From the NCBI GenBank assembly GCA_012295275.1, contig CM022674.1, positions 6,915,436-6,979,435 of the forward strand: a stretch of 64,000 nt of DNA, read 5' to 3'. Source of the stretch: Chrysomallon squamiferum. Its lineage: Eukaryota; Mollusca; Gastropoda; Neomphalida; Peltospiridae. Each line of letters opens with the position of its first letter. Positions within the stretch are counted from its first letter, which is position 1. Below are positions 63,140-64,000 of the stretch, one piece after another. A model generated the notes under the pieces. The model saw only the letters and a program-made list of their open reading frames with translations, had not been told where the DNA came from and did no database searches. The position numbers and the translations under genes were made by a program.

Positions 63140-64000
63140 CCCGGAGGATGTGATAATTCAGATACAATCTTAGGGAATCCCTCTTCTGCCAGCACAAAAA
63201 TGGCGTCCAAATATTTTTACCCACTGTCTGTCAGTATGAGGTTCGAAGGGATATGCTCAATGCCATCCCTTGACACAATTCCCACAAAGACATTGCTAAA
63301 AAACGTAATTTAGTTATCTAAAATGTTCTGTAAGTCAATAGATGATTATTAATTACTATTTAGAAGATAAATTATTTATCATGAATATATTGCTGGTAAT
63401 TAAATAAATTAGAGAAATTTAATTTCCAGTCCCTCCGACCATCTGGTAATACAACCCTACTTTTATTGATCAGTAGTATTTTGAAGGCATTATTAGTTTT
63501 GTCAAAAATTAAAATGTAATGCAACACATTTGTCTAGATAATAAGGTTGCACAGATATTAATCAAATAATAAGGGTAACATAATTTAATCGATATTATTA
63601 AAATTTAACATAAAGAAATAATGTTTCAAAAACATTCGTAGGAGGTGAAAACAACAGCAGTCAATAAAAAGCAAAGGGAGTTAATCAATCTGTGTTAGAT
63701 TGGTTATTTTTACTCGTAACATCGTTAAACATTGGTATAAAACAAATGACCGTATGCGTTTCCGTAAAATACCGCAAAGTTCCAAAAATGTTGTCCGGAA
63801 TTATAACATTAATTTATATACCAAAATTAATTAAATTACATGACAGTAAAAATAAAATAAAATATTCTTGAATAAAGACAAGAGAACTGCAAGATATCAA
63901 ATTATTATATGAATAAAATTTTAAATATTTTGTTTTCGAAACTTTTGTCATTATTAATAATAAAAATAATAATAATGGAAATTAAAAATATTAACTTAGA
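63140..64000. other. Upstream flank of Dishevelled (5' UTR and presumed promoter)
   Basis: This precedes the Dishevelled start codon on the minus strand. The first 170 bp are more complex than the rest and contain AAAATGGCGTCC (about 63197-63208), which resembles the YY1 core ATGGCG. Beyond 63320 the sequence is plain AT-rich with no gene, RNA or mobile element that I can recognise. A noncoding first exon further upstream is possible. Confidence 0.45.

Noticed and set aside
62852-63313. 153-codon plus frame
   Set aside because: Antisense to Dishevelled exon 1, whose minus-strand product matches the DIX domain.

Overview
The window is nuclear DNA from an animal, very AT-rich and dense in microsatellites, with spliced GT-AG genes and short exons (18 to about 290 bp) in long low-complexity introns. 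The four genes I can name (M6PR, NDUFB5, SPAG7 and one Dishevelled) are ordinary metazoan genes. AT richness, abundant (TAA)n, (GA)n and (TG)n arrays, a small secreted-precursor gene and a single invertebrate-type Dishevelled suggest an invertebrate, perhaps a mollusc or other lophotrochozoan. The species cannot be fixed from the sequence.

Layout. 341-3072 (minus): a four-exon gene for a small secreted protein of about 160 residues that I do not recognise. 3073-6313: intergenic, with a 338-bp TA-flanked inverted-repeat element (pogo/Tigger-like MITE) and simple repeats. 6314-9548 (plus): M6PR, cation-dependent mannose-6-phosphate receptor, six coding exons. 9549-12688: convergent 3' region. 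12689-16035 (minus): NDUFB5, a complex I accessory subunit, six exons. 16036-16385: a 350-bp head-to-head intergenic region, probably a bidirectional promoter. 16386-19467 (plus): SPAG7, an R3H-domain protein, seven exons with one likely GC-AG intron. 19468-29616: ten kb without a recognisable gene, holding 3' UTR sequence, simple repeats and minisatellites. 29617-63139 (minus): a complete Dishevelled gene of 16 coding exons, about 701 residues, with DIX, basic region, PDZ, DEP and the conserved C-terminal tail. 63140-64000: its upstream flank.

The genes share no obvious pathway: Wnt signalling, lysosomal sorting, mitochondrial respiration and a predicted nucleic-acid-binding protein sit side by side as normal animal gene neighbours. 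All exon joins were checked by hand for reading phase, and every join in the five gene models keeps the frame.

The most interesting material lies in Dishevelled. Two frame-compatible candidate alternative exons sit in its last intron (a 171-nt cassette and a terminal exon with a 16-bp palindrome). An 18-nt microexon is present. One exon/acceptor boundary has been tandemly duplicated, giving a decoy splice site, and one donor boundary is embedded in a ~44-bp tandem array. Several degenerate minisatellites and local tandem duplications lie in introns and flanks. I found no exotic operon-like system, CRISPR array or virus-like gene.
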